Shown here: in pieces, positions 53,232 through 62,994 of the stretch | How the letters are laid out: each line of letters opens with the position of its first letter | How positions within the stretch are numbered: position 1 is the stretch's first letter | Translations under genes and position numbers: made by a program | NCBI RefSeq assembly: GCF_028826105.1 | Contig: NZ_JAQGPL010000001.1 | Span: forward strand, 3,684,501-3,748,500 | Direction: 5' to 3' | Source of the DNA: Paenibacillus humicola | GTDB lineage: Bacteria; Bacillota; Bacilli; Paenibacillales; Paenibacillaceae | DNA: 64,000 nt | Notes under the pieces: model-generated | Told to the model about the DNA's origin: nothing | What the model saw: the letters and a program-made list of their open reading frames with translations, nothing else | The model's database searches: none

Positions 53232-55438
53232 GCCGGTCGCTCCTTTTGCTTGGCATCTTCGGGATATTCGATGCGCGAGTGAAAGATGCCGATTACCGTC
53301 TCCTTCAGCGTCTGCGCGATCTTGTCGAGCTCTTTCATCGTCAGGTCGCATTCGTCAAGCTGGCCGTCCTCGAGCCGTCCCTTGATGATTTTGGCGATCA
53401 TCGTTTCGATCTGCTCCATCGTCGGATTCCGCAGGCTGCGGACGGCGGCCTCGACGCAGTCGGCAATGCCGACGATCGCCGCCTCCTTAGACTGGGCGCG
53501 CGGCCCCGGGTACCGGAAATCGTCTTCGGTAAAATCCGGCTCCACGCCCGCTTCCTCCGCCTGCTTCAGCGCCTTATAGTAAAAGTATTTCAAAAACGTC
53601 GTGCCGTGATGCTGCTCGGCGATATCGCGGATCGGCTTCGGGATGTTGTGCGCCTTCTGCATCTCCACCCCGTCGCGCGCATGCGCGATAATGATCGATT
53701 TGCTCAGCTTCGGATCGATCTTGTCGTGCGGATTTTCGATATTCGTCTGATTTTCGATAAAATAGCTCGGCCGCTTCGTTTTGCCGATATCGTGATAGAA
53801 AGAGCCGACGCGGCACAGCAGCCCGTCCGCGCCGATCGCTTCGGCGGCGGCCTCCGACAGGTTGCCGACCATGACGCTGTGGTGGTACGTCCCCGGCGTT
53901 TCCGTCAGCAGCTTGCGCAGCAGCGGATGGTTCGGATTGGACAGCTCCACAAGCTTCAGCGCCGACAAAATGCCGAACGATACTTCGAAGAACGGCATCA
54001 GCCCGATGACGAGAATCGCCGTCAGCAAGCCGCTAGCAAACGTAAACGCTACGGGCAGGATCATGTCGGTTCGCTGCGGCAGCTCGCTCTGCAGCAGGAG
54101 CAGCGAAACGACGGAAGCCGAACCGAACAGGCTGACCATAATGCCGGCCTTCAGAATGGTCGAGCGGTGGCTGGCGCGATGAATCGCGAAAATCGCGGCA
54201 AACGAGACGACAGCCGTGACGAAGCCGTAATTGAAGTCGAAAATCCGGTTCGGCTCCGTATTGAAGATGACGCTCCCCGCCAGCGCGAACAGAAACGTGC
54301 TGACGATCGCGAGCGGAGCGTCCAGCAGGAGGGCGATCAGCATCGCGCCCATCGCCGTCGGCGCCAGATAGCCGACATACGGCACCGCCTCCGTCTGCGT
54401 CAGGCGGGCGATATGCATGGCCGCGAGGTTCAGGACGAATACAAGCAGCAGCATCATGAGCTGCGAGTTGTTATAGCCGGTTTTGCCGCCCTTCCATAAT
54501 CCGCTTGACTTCTCCAAATAACTGTAAATGACAAGCATGAACAGCACCGACATAAGCAGCAGGCCGAGATTCGGCCAATAGGTCCGCTTATCCTGCAGCA
54601 GGCCGAAGCCGGACAGCCGGTCATAAACGTCCTGCGAAATCATTTCGCCCTTCTGCACGATGATGTCGCCCTGCTTAATGATCACCTCGGGCGTGTTTTC
54701 CTTCGCCTGAACGCGGGCGTCGCTCGTTGCCTGCTTGTCGTAGAACCGGTTCGGCATAATCGCATAACGCGCCAGCTCCTGCACAATCTCCCGCGTCTTG
54801 CGCTCGCTAAGCGAGCTTGCGTTGACAAGCTCCGCTACCTTGGTGCGGGCCGTCTCCGCATCGCTCAGCGGGTCGCTCGTCAGCTTGCGGACGATGCCGA
54901 GGCCGACCTGGCGCATCTCGGTAAGCTGGTCGCTCGTCAGCTGCGGCAGCTTGTAATACGTCTCCTCGGGAATGCGGTACGCCTGCTCCTTGACCGTCTT
55001 GGCCATTTCATCCAGCAGCGTCTGATTGTAGCTGCCGTTGCCCGCGTTCGTCCGCGCGAACTGGTCGACGTAATCGTTATACATCTGCGGGATTTCGCTG
55101 CGATAGATCGCGACTTTATTCGCGTCCGTCACCTGGTCGTCCTGATTGAGCTGCTCCATCCGGGTAAACAGCTTGTCGAGCAAATTTTCGCTGTGCAGCG
55201 CCACGATCGAATAAATGTCCTGTACCCGGTCGGCGGCCTGCTCCTGCGCCTGAATGGTCGCTTTATCGTCCTTCAGCTGCTTGGGCGCTTCAATATCGCG
55301 CACGCTCCGTTTGCCGAGCTCGATATCGTACGTTTTCGGAAGCAGGTGGGGCGCCATGCTCAAATAAAAAAGCAAAACGAACAGGAGCAAAAGCCCCCAT
55401 CGTACGGCCGCGTTCTGCTTCCATCCGCTGAATCGCAT
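53228..55438 (-). CDS. pgpH: HD family c-di-AMP phosphodiesterase PgpH (YqfF)
   Basis: A 736-aa membrane protein. An N-terminal membrane helix, then a large extracellular 7TMR-HDED region (about 45-300), seven membrane helices (about 320-500), and a cytoplasmic HD domain: HSVMVGNLSEAAAEAIG...VGSFYHDIGKTKRP (HD pair), HAR and HHGTTFLKYFYYKAL. Family members degrade c-di-AMP in Listeria and Bacillus. The ATG at 55438 has GGAGGGA upstream (55531 would be an unneeded extension). Confidence 0.93.
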   Translation of the reverse strand: MRFSGWKQNAAVRWGLLLLFVLLFYLSMAPHLLPKTYDIELGKRSVRDIEAPKQLKDDKATIQAQEQAADRVQDIYSIVALHSENLLDKLFTRMEQLNQDDQVTDANKVAIYRSEIPQMYNDYVDQFARTNAGNGSYNQTLLDEMAKTVKEQAYRIPEETYYKLPQLTSDQLTEMRQVGLGIVRKLTSDPLSDAETARTKVAELVNASSLSERKTREIVQELARYAIMPNRFYDKQATSDARVQAKENTPEVIIKQGDIIVQKGEMISQDVYDRLSGFGLLQDKRTYWPNLGLLLMSVLFMLVIYSYLEKSSGLWKGGKTGYNNSQLMMLLLVFVLNLAAMHIARLTQTEAVPYVGYLAPTAMGAMLIALLLDAPLAIVSTFLFALAGSVIFNTEPNRIFDFNYGFVTAVVSFAAIFAIHRASHRSTILKAGIMVSLFGSASVVSLLLLQSELPQRTDMILPVAFTFASGLLTAILVIGLMPFFEVSFGILSALKLVELSNPNHPLLRKLLTETPGTYHHSVMVGNLSEAAAEAIGADGLLCRVGSFYHDIGKTKRPSYFIENQTNIENPHDKIDPKLSKSIIIAHARDGVEMQKAHNIPKPIRDIAEQHHGTTFLKYFYYKALKQAEEAGVEPDFTEDDFRYPGPRAQSKEAAIVGIADCVEAAVRSLRNPTMEQIETMIAKIIKGRLEDGQLDECDLTMKELDKIAQTLKETVIGIFHSRIEYPEDAKQKERPA

Positions 55439-55597
55439 CCATTCTCCCTCCCCTAGAGGCAAAGCACCCCGAATCCCCGGCGTAAATAACGTCCGTTCGG
55501 GAACCCCCGGCAGGTCCGCGGGCGGGGCCACAAGGCTTTAAGCCCCGGCACAGGCGGCAAAAAAGCGGTGCGTCCTGCAGCGGGGCCTTCCTTAACA
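55439..55597. other. Intergenic region between phoH and pgpH
   Basis: No gene seen. GC-rich imperfect hairpins followed by a T-run (about 55560-55590, minus strand) may weakly terminate phoH, leaving pgpH under its own or readthrough control. Confidence 0.35.
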
Positions 55598-56572
55598 TTA
55601 AATCGTTTCGTTTTCCGCGTCCCAGTTATAAGCGTTTATAATTTTCTGCACGAGTGAATGGCGGACAACGTCGTGCTCCGAAAAGGCGATGAATCCGATT
55701 TCTTCGATATTGTTCAAAATGCGCTGCGCCTCGATCAGGCCGGACCGCTTGCCGCGCGGCAGGTCGATCTGCGTCACGTCTCCGGTGACGACCATTTTCG
55801 AGCCGAAGCCGAGCCGGGTCAAAAACATTTTCATCTGTTCCGGTGTCGTATTCTGCGCTTCATCCAAAATAATGAACGAATCGTCCAGCGTTCGTCCCCG
55901 CATATAAGCGAGCGGCGCCACCTCGATCAGTCCCCGCTCGAACGCCTTGGCGGTCTGATCCGGCCCGAGCACCTCGTGAAGCGCGTCGTAGAGCGGGCGC
56001 AAATACGGATCGACCTTCTCCTGCAAATCGCCGGGCAGGAAACCCAGGTTCTCGCCCGCTTCGACCGCGGGGCGCGTGAGCATAATGCGCTTGACGGCGT
56101 TCTCCTTCAGCGCCGCGACGGCCAGTACGACCGCGAGATACGTTTTGCCCGTACCGGCTGGGCCGATGCCGAACACGATGTCCTTTTTCTTGATCGTTTG
56201 CACGTAATGGCGCTGGCCGATGGTCTTCACCCGGATCGGTTTGCCTTTATACGTCGTCGTGATTTCCGCCTTGAACAAATCGAGCAGCTGGTCCGCCTGC
56301 AGCGTCCTGGCCAGCTCAAGCGCATAAGTCACGTCGCGTTCCGAAGGCGTATAGCCGCCGCGGAACAGCTGCTGCAGCACGGTGAACAGCTGCTCGATCG
56401 AGTCCACTTCGGCTTCCGGACCGGAGATCGTTATTTCGGCGTCACGCGAGGCAACGTCCGCTGCGGTCTGCTCCCGAACGAGCCGGAGGAACTTGTCCTG
56501 CGGCCCCAGCAGCGCCAGCCCTTCCGCCGCGCCGGCGAGCGGAATTTTCACAACCTTGGTTTCATTGACCAA
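55598..56572 (-). CDS. phoH: PhoH-like ATPase (YbeZ/PhoH1)
   Basis: A 324-aa single-domain P-loop ATPase without PIN, typically near ybeY and thought to act in RNA metabolism with it. [21 protein letters not shown] (Walker A), [43 protein letters not shown] (Walker B and sensor), and [27 protein letters not shown] are visible. Starts with TTG at 56572; the SD GGGAGA lies in the end of yqfD. Confidence 0.94.
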   Translation of the reverse strand: MVNETKVVKIPLAGAAEGLALLGPQDKFLRLVREQTAADVASRDAEITISGPEAEVDSIEQLFTVLQQLFRGGYTPSERDVTYALELARTLQADQLLDLFKAEITTTYKGKPIRVKTIGQRHYVQTIKKKDIVFGIGPAGTGKTYLAVVLAVAALKENAVKRIMLTRPAVEAGENLGFLPGDLQEKVDPYLRPLYDALHEVLGPDQTAKAFERGLIEVAPLAYMRGRTLDDSFIILDEAQNTTPEQMKMFLTRLGFGSKMVVTGDVTQIDLPRGKRSGLIEAQRILNNIEEIGFIAFSEHDVVRHSLVQKIINAYNWDAENETI

Positions 56573-56578
56573 TAATTC

Positions 56579-57772
56579 TCAATCTCCCTGCATCTGAACT
56601 AGCGGTCTTTCGACTGCAATCGACTGTTCGACCTCAAAAAGCACTTTCATATAAACTTTACCATTGTCCGAGTTTTCATGCAAAATGTTTTCACCCCGGA
56701 TGACCGTCCCCGGTCCTCCCTTGGCGATCAAATCGGCGCGCGCCTGCGCCAGTCCGGCCGCTTTCGCGTCCTTCTCGCTCACCGGTACCGTATCCGTGCG
56801 CACCTCCATCAGCGTTTCCTTCATTCGTCCCAGCGGAAGCTTCCACGACCGCCACGAAGCCTGCTCCAGCTGCTTCTCCGTCTCGTACTGCGCGAACGGC
56901 GGCTTGCCGAAGCCGCTCACCTTGAGCGCGCGGCCCCAGGCGACCGCGTACCAGCGCACCGATTTTTGTCCTGTATATACGTTCACCTGCCGCATAAGCG
57001 GCGAAACAATATTGTATTCGTGCCAGACGAGACCCTTGACCGTGCCTTTGGCCACGACCGCCTGCCGGTGCGCTTCGTCCCCCAGCAGACCCGAAATGAG
57101 CACGTCGCCTTTCTTTACCTTCTGGTTCCGTTTCACGACGGGACGTCCCGTTTCCGCCAGCATGTCCGTCACGACCGCGTCCGTGGACGCCACGAGATCG
57201 CGCGGGCTGAGCAGCGGCTTCGTTTCCGGCTTCGTCGTCTCGACGACCTGAATCGTAATGCGCGTTCCGTGCTTCTCGACGCCGACCCATGCCGCGCCGG
57301 GCAGCATCCGGGCGAGCTTCTTCGACAGCACGTCCGTATCCTGCAGCCGGAACGACCATTGAAACGGATAAATGCCCTCCTGCTTCGCCGCCTGCAAAAT
57401 CTGCTCTTCGGACAGCTTGTCGTTCCCTTTGACGTCGACGGTCCAAACGAGCGACGACAGCAAATACATTCCAATGAAGAACAGGACGAGCCCGGCGCCA
57501 AAAAAAAGCCGTTTCTCCAGCTTCACGAGCCAGAACGGCATTCCCTTCCGGCCGAGGACATGCGCGCGGCAGCCGGTCTCCTTCAGGAGCGGCCGCAGCC
57601 GGAAATAATCGCCGACCGTCACGTCGCAAACAAGCTCCCCCCCGCTTGTCCGGCTGATCGACCACAGCTGCACGCCGGCGGCCAGCGCCCGGTTTACGAG
57701 CGTTTCCGCCGCATCGCCTCTGACGCGGATTGTTACGATGCCCTTCGTCCACTGCATCCACGACGCATTCAT
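56579..57772 (-). CDS. yqfD: Sporulation protein YqfD
   Basis: A 397-aa mother-cell membrane protein required for engulfment or prespore development in B. subtilis (sigma-E regulon; SpoIVFA region neighbour). One membrane helix (LFFGAGLVLFFIGMYLLSSLVW, about 90-112) separates a small cytoplasmic N-terminal domain (VRGDAAETLVNRALAAGVQLW, KGxPFW) from a larger external domain of about 285 aa with VDVKGNDKLSEEQILQAAKQEG. The external part resembles the POTRA/FtsQ type. Next to yqfC as in all sporulators. Confidence 0.93.
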   Translation of the reverse strand: MNASWMQWTKGIVTIRVRGDAAETLVNRALAAGVQLWSISRTSGGELVCDVTVGDYFRLRPLLKETGCRAHVLGRKGMPFWLVKLEKRLFFGAGLVLFFIGMYLLSSLVWTVDVKGNDKLSEEQILQAAKQEGIYPFQWSFRLQDTDVLSKKLARMLPGAAWVGVEKHGTRITIQVVETTKPETKPLLSPRDLVASTDAVVTDMLAETGRPVVKRNQKVKKGDVLISGLLGDEAHRQAVVAKGTVKGLVWHEYNIVSPLMRQVNVYTGQKSVRWYAVAWGRALKVSGFGKPPFAQYETEKQLEQASWRSWKLPLGRMKETLMEVRTDTVPVSEKDAKAAGLAQARADLIAKGGPGTVIRGENILHENSDNGKVYMKVLFEVEQSIAVERPLVQMQGD

Positions 57773-57802
57773 CCTTACAGCAGCCCCCTTTTTCCGGCCT
57801 GT

Positions 57803-58084
57803 TTATAAATCGCGCACCTCGATGTGCTTGATGACGCCTTCCACGAATACTTCTTCCGTCCAGATGGTCCGGATGACCAGCTGAGCCCCCGTTACCTCCA
57901 GCTCGCCTTTACTGAGCGCCAGGCGCAGCTTGTCGCTCGAGAAATGAAGCACGCCGCGATGGTTCTCGATGTAAAGCTGGCGGTCGCCGATCATGGTCAC
58001 TCGGGGCAGATCGAATACGACGTCCTGCGGTAAATCGAGCAGATCGGCGGCTATTTTGCGAAGTTTGCGATTGAAGCGGCGCAT
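57803..58084 (-). CDS. yqfC: Sporulation protein YqfC
   Basis: A 93-aa small protein, sigma-E controlled in B. subtilis and always paired with yqfD. RKLRKIAADLLDLPQDVVFDLPRVTMIGDRQLYIENHRGVLHF and GELEVTGAQLVIR show the family. ATG 58084 has GGGGG 12 bases upstream; longer in-frame starts look like shadow. It is 30 bp upstream of yqfD, so one operon. Confidence 0.92.
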   Translation of the reverse strand: MRRFNRKLRKIAADLLDLPQDVVFDLPRVTMIGDRQLYIENHRGVLHFSSDKLRLALSKGELEVTGAQLVIRTIWTEEVFVEGVIKHIEVRDL

Positions 58085-58210
58085 GTCGGCGTAAGGCCCC
58101 CTTCCCGTACTGTACCAACCTATGCGGCCTAAAAGAAAAATATGAAGGTTCGGCCCCGGGGAAACGGGTAAAGCGAAAAACGGGAAATCAGGCGCGGGGA
58201 GTCCATACAA

Positions 58211-58245
58211 CAAAAAAGAACATCCCGCGGCAAAGCGGAATGTTC
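58211..58245 (-). terminator. Intrinsic terminator after the Pro-rich membrane protein gene
   Basis: GAACATTCCGC and GCGGGATGTTC form a stem (one mismatch), followed by TTTTTT on the minus strand. It separates floA-nfeD from yqfC-yqfD. Confidence 0.85.
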
Positions 58246-58261
58246 CTCGTGAATTCGTCTG

Positions 58262-58864
58262 TTATTTTCGTTGAAAAGGGCGCTTCGACCGCGGCGGCCC
58301 AAGCACCTCGGCCAGGACGACCGCGCGCTGCAGCTCGCCGCGGTCCGCCAGCCGAAAAGGCGCGCGGCTTGAGGAATCGGCGGCTGCAGAGGGGCGTCCC
58401 CTGCCGGGCAGGACGGCCGCCGGGGCCGCTGCTGCAGACGTCCGCTCGACGCCAATCTCCCAGCCGCCAGACGTCTGCACGTCCGCCTGCGCATCATGCT
58501 GCGCGGCTGAAGAGTACGACGTCATCGGCGGGCGTTCGGGCGTCGTCATTGCCGGACGTTCGATCGGCATCGACGGACGATCAGGCGCCGTCATTGCCGG
58601 GCGTTCGGTCGGCATGGCCGTCGTTTCGCGCCGCTCCGGCCAAGCGGCATCCTGCCTCGCCGTCACCGGCGGGCGAGAGTGCCCCGGCTGCCCGGTTAAC
58701 TGCCGGGGCCCTTTCGGCAGCGGCGGATTGCCGCCGAAATTCGGCATCCGGGGCCCGGAGCGGGTGTTGCCCCGGCGCGCCTTGTTCAGCAGCGAAAGCA
58801 CGAACCCGATGACGACGATAACGATGAAGAAGTTGTGGACGATAAATTGAACGATCGCATCCAT
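58262..58864 (-). CDS. Pro-rich single-pass membrane protein, unknown
   Basis: A 200-aa protein with an N-terminal membrane helix (FIVHNFFIVIVVIGFVLSLL) and a long disordered cytoplasmic-type tail. Inside the tail is a degenerate tandem repeat of about ten residues (TERPAMTAPDRPSMPIERPA and MTTPERPPMT) and an Ala/Pro-rich stretch. The last 40 residues (RAPFRLADRGELQRAVVLAEVLGPPRSKRPF) look conserved and helical. It sits eight bases after floA, in the place of B. subtilis yqfB, and could be a partner of the FloA domain. Coding use and SD are modest. Confidence 0.68.
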   Translation of the reverse strand: MDAIVQFIVHNFFIVIVVIGFVLSLLNKARRGNTRSGPRMPNFGGNPPLPKGPRQLTGQPGHSRPPVTARQDAAWPERRETTAMPTERPAMTAPDRPSMPIERPAMTTPERPPMTSYSSAAQHDAQADVQTSGGWEIGVERTSAAAAPAAVLPGRGRPSAAADSSSRAPFRLADRGELQRAVVLAEVLGPPRSKRPFQRK

Positions 58865-58872
58865 ATCGTCAC

Positions 58873-59868
58873 CTATTCGCCGGGCTTATCGGTCATTCCG
58901 GCGTCGGGTCTGCCGATCGAGCTCCGCATCTGCGTGTCGGCTTCGATATTTTTCAAATTCATATAATCGAGCACGCCGATTTTTCCGCTCTTCAGCGCGT
59001 CCGCCATGGCCAGCGGCACCTGGGATTCGGATTCGACGACGCGCGCGCGCATCTCGACGACCTTCGCCTTCATTTCCTGCTCCTGCGCCACCGCCATCGC
59101 ACGGCGTTCCTCCGCCTTTGCCTGGGCGATCCGCTTGTCGGCTTCCGCCTGCTCCGTCTGCAGATGGGCGCCGATGTTTTTGCCCACGTCGACGTCCGCG
59201 ATATCGATGGACAAAATTTCGAACGCCGTGCCGGCGTCCAGCCCTTTGCCCAGCACGGTCCGGGAGATGAGATCCGGGTTTTCCAGCACGTCCTTATGCG
59301 ATTTCGAAGAACCGACCGTCGTGACAATGCCTTCGCCGACGCGGGCGATAATCGTTTCTTCGCCGGCGCCGCCGACGAGCCGGTCGATGTTCGCGCGAAC
59401 CGTTACGCGCGCCTTGACCTTCACTTCGATGCCGTCCTTGGCGACGGCGGATACGATCGGCGTCTCGATGACGCGCGGGTTGACGCTCATCTGCACCGCC
59501 TGCAGCACGTCGCGGCCGGCCAGGTCGATCGCGGCGGCCCGTTCGAAGCCGAGCTCGATGTTGGCCCGCTCCGCGGCGATCAGCGCATTGACGACGCGGT
59601 CGACGTTGCCGCCCGCCAGAAAGTGGCTTTCCAGCTGATTAATCGTCAGCCCGAGCCCCGCCTTCGTCGCTTTGATCAGCGGATTGACGATCCGGCTCGG
59701 AATGACCCGGCGCAGCCGCATCGCCACGAGCGTGATAATGCCGATGCGCACGCCGGAAGCAAGTGCCGAAATCCAGAGCATGATCGGGAAAAAGCTGAGA
59801 AACACGGACAGCGCGATAATCGCGAGCACCACAATAATAATGATGGTTACAGTCGGATCCAGTCCCAT
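58873..59868 (-). CDS. floA: Flotillin-like protein FloA (YqfA)
   Basis: A 331-aa membrane-microdomain scaffold. N-terminal hydrophobic hairpin ([33 protein letters not shown]), then the SPFH/PHB domain and a long Glu/Ala coiled coil ([38 protein letters not shown]), typical of FloA. It is translated from ATG 59868 after GGAGGGA. It lies next to nfeD, its usual partner (FloA-NfeD), ten bases upstream. Confidence 0.96.
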   Translation of the reverse strand: MGLDPTVTIIIIVVLAIIALSVFLSFFPIMLWISALASGVRIGIITLVAMRLRRVIPSRIVNPLIKATKAGLGLTINQLESHFLAGGNVDRVVNALIAAERANIELGFERAAAIDLAGRDVLQAVQMSVNPRVIETPIVSAVAKDGIEVKVKARVTVRANIDRLVGGAGEETIIARVGEGIVTTVGSSKSHKDVLENPDLISRTVLGKGLDAGTAFEILSIDIADVDVGKNIGAHLQTEQAEADKRIAQAKAEERRAMAVAQEQEMKAKVVEMRARVVESESQVPLAMADALKSGKIGVLDYMNLKNIEADTQMRSSIGRPDAGMTDKPGE

Positions 59869-59883
59869 TTGCATTCCCTCCGT

Positions 59884-60720
59884 TTATGAGTGTTGATTTT
59901 CTTCGCGCCGCTGTACGACGACGCGCATGCCTTCGACCTCGATAACTTCGATGTCCGTACCCGAGGCGATAAATTCGCCCGACGTCACGACGTCGATACG
60001 CCGGCCCCCGATGTTCGCCGTCCCTGCCGGACGCAGCGGCGTAATGGCAGCCCCGTGCGCGCCGAGCAGCGACTTTTTGTCCGCCGTCGACACATACCCT
60101 TCCTCCGTCGTCAGCCGGTCCCGCAAAATAAACTTGTTCCAGACGCCCCGGTGCCGGAACCGTCTGGCGACAAAGTATACGACGATTCCCGCTGCGATCG
60201 CCGCGATAACCAGCGACAATATCGCTTCCTTCGGGTCCTGCGCGGCAAGCGCCGCACCGGCGATGAGCGACGTCGTGCCGAGCGCGGCCAGAATGCCGAA
60301 GCTCGGGACGAACAGCTCGCTCGCCAGCAGGACGATGCCGATGACGAAGAGGAGGATATCCTCCACCCCTGCGGAGCCGGTCACGAAATTACCGTAGAAA
60401 TACAAGGCAAAGGCGGCGATGCCCGCGATGCCCGGAACGCCGAGACCCGGAACGATCATCGCAATCGCCACGCCGGCAAACCCGATCGCAAACAGCAGCG
60501 TCCGCACGACCGGCCCCGTCAGAAAATCGGCCAATTTCTCCGCTGCTCCCATCTGCGCCTGCAGGGCCAGCGTCCCGCTCTCATGCAGCGAAGCCGTCAA
60601 ATCGGCGGCCGAAGCCTGCGCTCCGGCGGCAAACGCCGGCGCGCTGAGCAGCAGCGCAAAAATCGGCAGCAGGACGAGCAGCATCCCTTTCTTCCCTCTT
60701 ACAAGTTGCCGCAGCCGCAA
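59884..60720 (-). CDS. NfeD family protein, short form without protease domain
   Basis: A 278-aa membrane protein. A signal-like N-terminus (MLLVLLPIFALLLSAPAFAA), four membrane helices, and the C-terminal OB-fold NfeD domain (GAHGAAITPLRPAGTANIGGRRIDVVTSGEFIASGTDIEVIEVEGMRVVVQR). The B. subtilis YqeZ is about 440 aa with an N-terminal ClpP-type serine-protease-like domain; that domain is missing here and the 45 residues in its place are low complexity. TTG start at 60720 after GGGAGGG. Confidence 0.88.
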   Translation of the reverse strand: MRLRQLVRGKKGMLLVLLPIFALLLSAPAFAAGAQASAADLTASLHESGTLALQAQMGAAEKLADFLTGPVVRTLLFAIGFAGVAIAMIVPGLGVPGIAGIAAFALYFYGNFVTGSAGVEDILLFVIGIVLLASELFVPSFGILAALGTTSLIAGAALAAQDPKEAILSLVIAAIAAGIVVYFVARRFRHRGVWNKFILRDRLTTEEGYVSTADKKSLLGAHGAAITPLRPAGTANIGGRRIDVVTSGEFIASGTDIEVIEVEGMRVVVQRREENQHS

Positions 60721-60822
60721 CAGTCAGCCCTCCCTTTTTGGATCATCCGCCAAAGCGCGGCGCGGACTTTCCGAGCCGCACTCCTTAATACGCCGCAGGC
60801 CGGCACCCGTTTCACGGGCGGC

Positions 60823-62169
60823 TCAATGCGCCGCTTCCTTCAGGCGCACGGACGCCCAATCCGTCCGGTAGAAGCGGACCATGACGCTGATGCCGAACAC
60901 CGTCAGGAATGAATAAAGCGACAACCATGCTCCAAGGCTTCCCCAATCGAAGACGAAAATAAACAGATACGCCAGCGGCACGAACAGCAGCCAGCTCACC
61001 GCAAGCGAAACGCGAAGCAGGAAGGTCGTATCCCCGATGCCCCGCAGGCCGCCGGCATAAAAATTGAGCAGGCCGTCGAAAATTTGCAAATAAGCCGACA
61101 CTTGAATCAGGAATGCGGCCAGCTCGTAAACCGCTTTGTCGTCCGAATACAGATGGGCGATCGGAACGGCGAAAATGATCTCCACCGTGCCGAGCACGAT
61201 CAGGAAAATCGTACCGAGCACCGCCGTGTCCGTGCCCGCCCGGCGCCCGAGCAGCGGCGTGCCTTTGCCGACATGCTGGCCGACCATAATCGTCGCCGTC
61301 GCCCCGAATGCGAACGCGGGCATAAAGCCGAACGACATGACATTCAGCGATACCTCGTTTGCCGCAAGCGCCTCGTCGCCCAGCCTTGCCACAAAGGAAG
61401 TGAAAATATACATCGACAGGCTGAGCGAAAATTCCTGCATGCCGAGCTTTCCGCTTTCGCCGGCGATGAGCTTCATTTCCGGCCATTCGAAACGGACCGC
61501 GCCCAGGCTGCGCGTACGGAACCGCCCGTGCAGGGCGAAAAAGAACAGCAAGGCGCAAATCAGGAACTGTATCGCTTCTCCGGCGAGCACGGCGATTCCG
61601 GCTCCCTGAAGCCCGAGCTCCGGGCTTCCCCACCGCCCGAAGGTGAACATGTAGGTGAGCAGCGCCATCAGCACGTTGCTGACGAGCGCGACGACCATGG
61701 ACATTTTCGTCGCGCCGATGCCGCGCAAAAAACCGTGAAAAGCGAAATTGACGATACCGAACGACATGGCGTAAAAGCGGAGCTTCAAATAATCCGTGCC
61801 GCTGCGCACCAGGCTCTCGGAGCCTCCCGTCCAGCGCAAAATATCGTCCGCAGCCGTCCATCCAGCGGCGGCGACACAGAGGGCGAAAAACAGGCACAGC
61901 AGCATCGCCAAATAGGTGCGGGAGATTCCCTTGACCATATCCCCGGAGCCGTAATTTTGCGCCACCAAATAATTGACCGTATGACCGATGCCAGAGAAAA
62001 GGGCGAAAGCGTTGTACATAATAATGTTGGAAACCCCGACAACCGCGATGATGAGCGACCCGAGATGGCCGACCATGATCAGGTTGACGGTGCCGGTGAC
62101 CGTCTGCGTCGCGAACGAGACGAGCGACGGAACGGCGAGCACGAGAATGGCGCCCCAGTTTTTGAACAT
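60823..62169 (-). CDS. MATE family multidrug/metabolite exporter
   Basis: A 448-aa transporter with twelve predicted helices. PSLVSFATQTVTGTVNLIMVGHLGSLIIAVVGVSN is the N-terminal MATE motif, GIGHTVNYLVAQNYGSGDMVKG the second, and AVPIAHLYSDDKAVYELAAFLIQVSAYLQIFDGL the C-terminal repeat counterpart. ATG 62169. Substrate unknown. B. subtilis has no such gene between yqeZ and yqeY, so it is an insertion relative to the shared order. Confidence 0.9.
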   Translation of the reverse strand: MFKNWGAILVLAVPSLVSFATQTVTGTVNLIMVGHLGSLIIAVVGVSNIIMYNAFALFSGIGHTVNYLVAQNYGSGDMVKGISRTYLAMLLCLFFALCVAAAGWTAADDILRWTGGSESLVRSGTDYLKLRFYAMSFGIVNFAFHGFLRGIGATKMSMVVALVSNVLMALLTYMFTFGRWGSPELGLQGAGIAVLAGEAIQFLICALLFFFALHGRFRTRSLGAVRFEWPEMKLIAGESGKLGMQEFSLSLSMYIFTSFVARLGDEALAANEVSLNVMSFGFMPAFAFGATATIMVGQHVGKGTPLLGRRAGTDTAVLGTIFLIVLGTVEIIFAVPIAHLYSDDKAVYELAAFLIQVSAYLQIFDGLLNFYAGGLRGIGDTTFLLRVSLAVSWLLFVPLAYLFIFVFDWGSLGAWLSLYSFLTVFGISVMVRFYRTDWASVRLKEAAH

Positions 62170-62255
62170 AGCCTTTTTGCAGTCCCCGTTCCTTCGGCAG
62201 AAGCCGATTTTGACGATAGACCTATTTTGAAGGCGGAGGCAGCGGCTGTCAACAC

Positions 62256-62286
62256 GAAAAAACACTCCCAAGCTGCAGGGAGTGTT
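62256..62286 (-). terminator. Intrinsic terminator of rpsU-yqeY
   Basis: AACACTCCC and GGGAGTGTT pair around CTGCAGCTT; followed by TTTTTT on the minus strand, 17 bp after the yqeY stop. Confidence 0.85.
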
Positions 62287-62302
62287 CGGCTGAAAGCGTA
62301 TG

Positions 62303-62746
62303 TTATTGCAGAAATTGCTGCACGATCGTATTTACTAGTTTACCGTCAGCGCGCCCTTTTACCTTCGGCATGAGGGCAGCCATGACTTTCCCCATCTCGG
62401 CTTTGGAAGAAGCACCGGTTTCCTGGATGGTCTGCTGAACAATCACTTTGATCTCTTCTTCGTTCAGCTGCTGAGGAAGGTATGCACTAATAATTTCAAT
62501 TTCTGCGGCAAGATCTGACACAAGATCGTCGCGGCCGGCTTTTTCAAATTCTTGGAGGGAATCTTTACGTTGTTTGACTTCACGACTTAAGATATCAAGC
62601 ACTTCGGTGTCGTCGAGCGAACGTTTCAAGTCGATTTCCCGGTTCTTGATGGACGAACGGACCATCCGGATGACGGAAAGCTTGAATTTGTCCTGACTTT
62701 TCATCGCTTGCTTCATATCGTCGTTCAATCGTTCGCTAAGGTTCAT
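62303..62746 (-). CDS. yqeY: GatB/YqeY domain protein
   Basis: A 147-aa helical protein related to the tail domain of GatB (tRNA-dependent amidotransferase), possibly tRNA-binding. FKLSVIRMVRSSIKNREIDLKRSLDD, EIEIISAYLPQQLNEEEI and MGKVMAALMPKVKGRADGKLVNTIVQQFL are characteristic. Co-transcribed with rpsU, as in Bacillus. Confidence 0.94.
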   Translation of the reverse strand: MNLSERLNDDMKQAMKSQDKFKLSVIRMVRSSIKNREIDLKRSLDDTEVLDILSREVKQRKDSLQEFEKAGRDDLVSDLAAEIEIISAYLPQQLNEEEIKVIVQQTIQETGASSKAEMGKVMAALMPKVKGRADGKLVNTIVQQFLQ

Positions 62747-62761
62747 TGCGGAAGGATCCTC

Positions 62762-62935
62762 CTAAAACTTTCTTTTACGCGCAGCCTCGGACTTTTTCTT
62801 GCGTTTGACACTAGGCTTCTCATAATGCTTGCGTTTCTTCACCTCGGCCAAGACGCCATCCTTTGCGATCGAACGCTTGAAGCGGCGGAGTGCAGCATCG
62901 ATTGTCTCGTTTTTGCGAACTTTTGTTTCAGACAC
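62762..62935 (-). CDS. rpsU: 30S ribosomal protein S21
   Basis: A 57-aa basic protein of the 30S subunit. The GTG at 62935 with GGAGGGAGGG upstream gives [21 protein letters not shown], the standard start; [19 protein letters not shown] closes it. A consensus promoter lies just upstream. Confidence 0.97.
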   Translation of the reverse strand: MSETKVRKNETIDAALRRFKRSIAKDGVLAEVKKRKHYEKPSVKRKKKSEAARKRKF

Positions 62936-62994
62936 CAGTTTTCCCTCCCTCCGAAACAGACCGTCCAAGAAGAACACACGGTTTATCAAACTTC

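Noticed and set aside
60812..61897. Long minus-strand frame inside the MATE gene
   Set aside because: It overlaps the recognised MATE reading frame in another frame and is Arg-rich low complexity.
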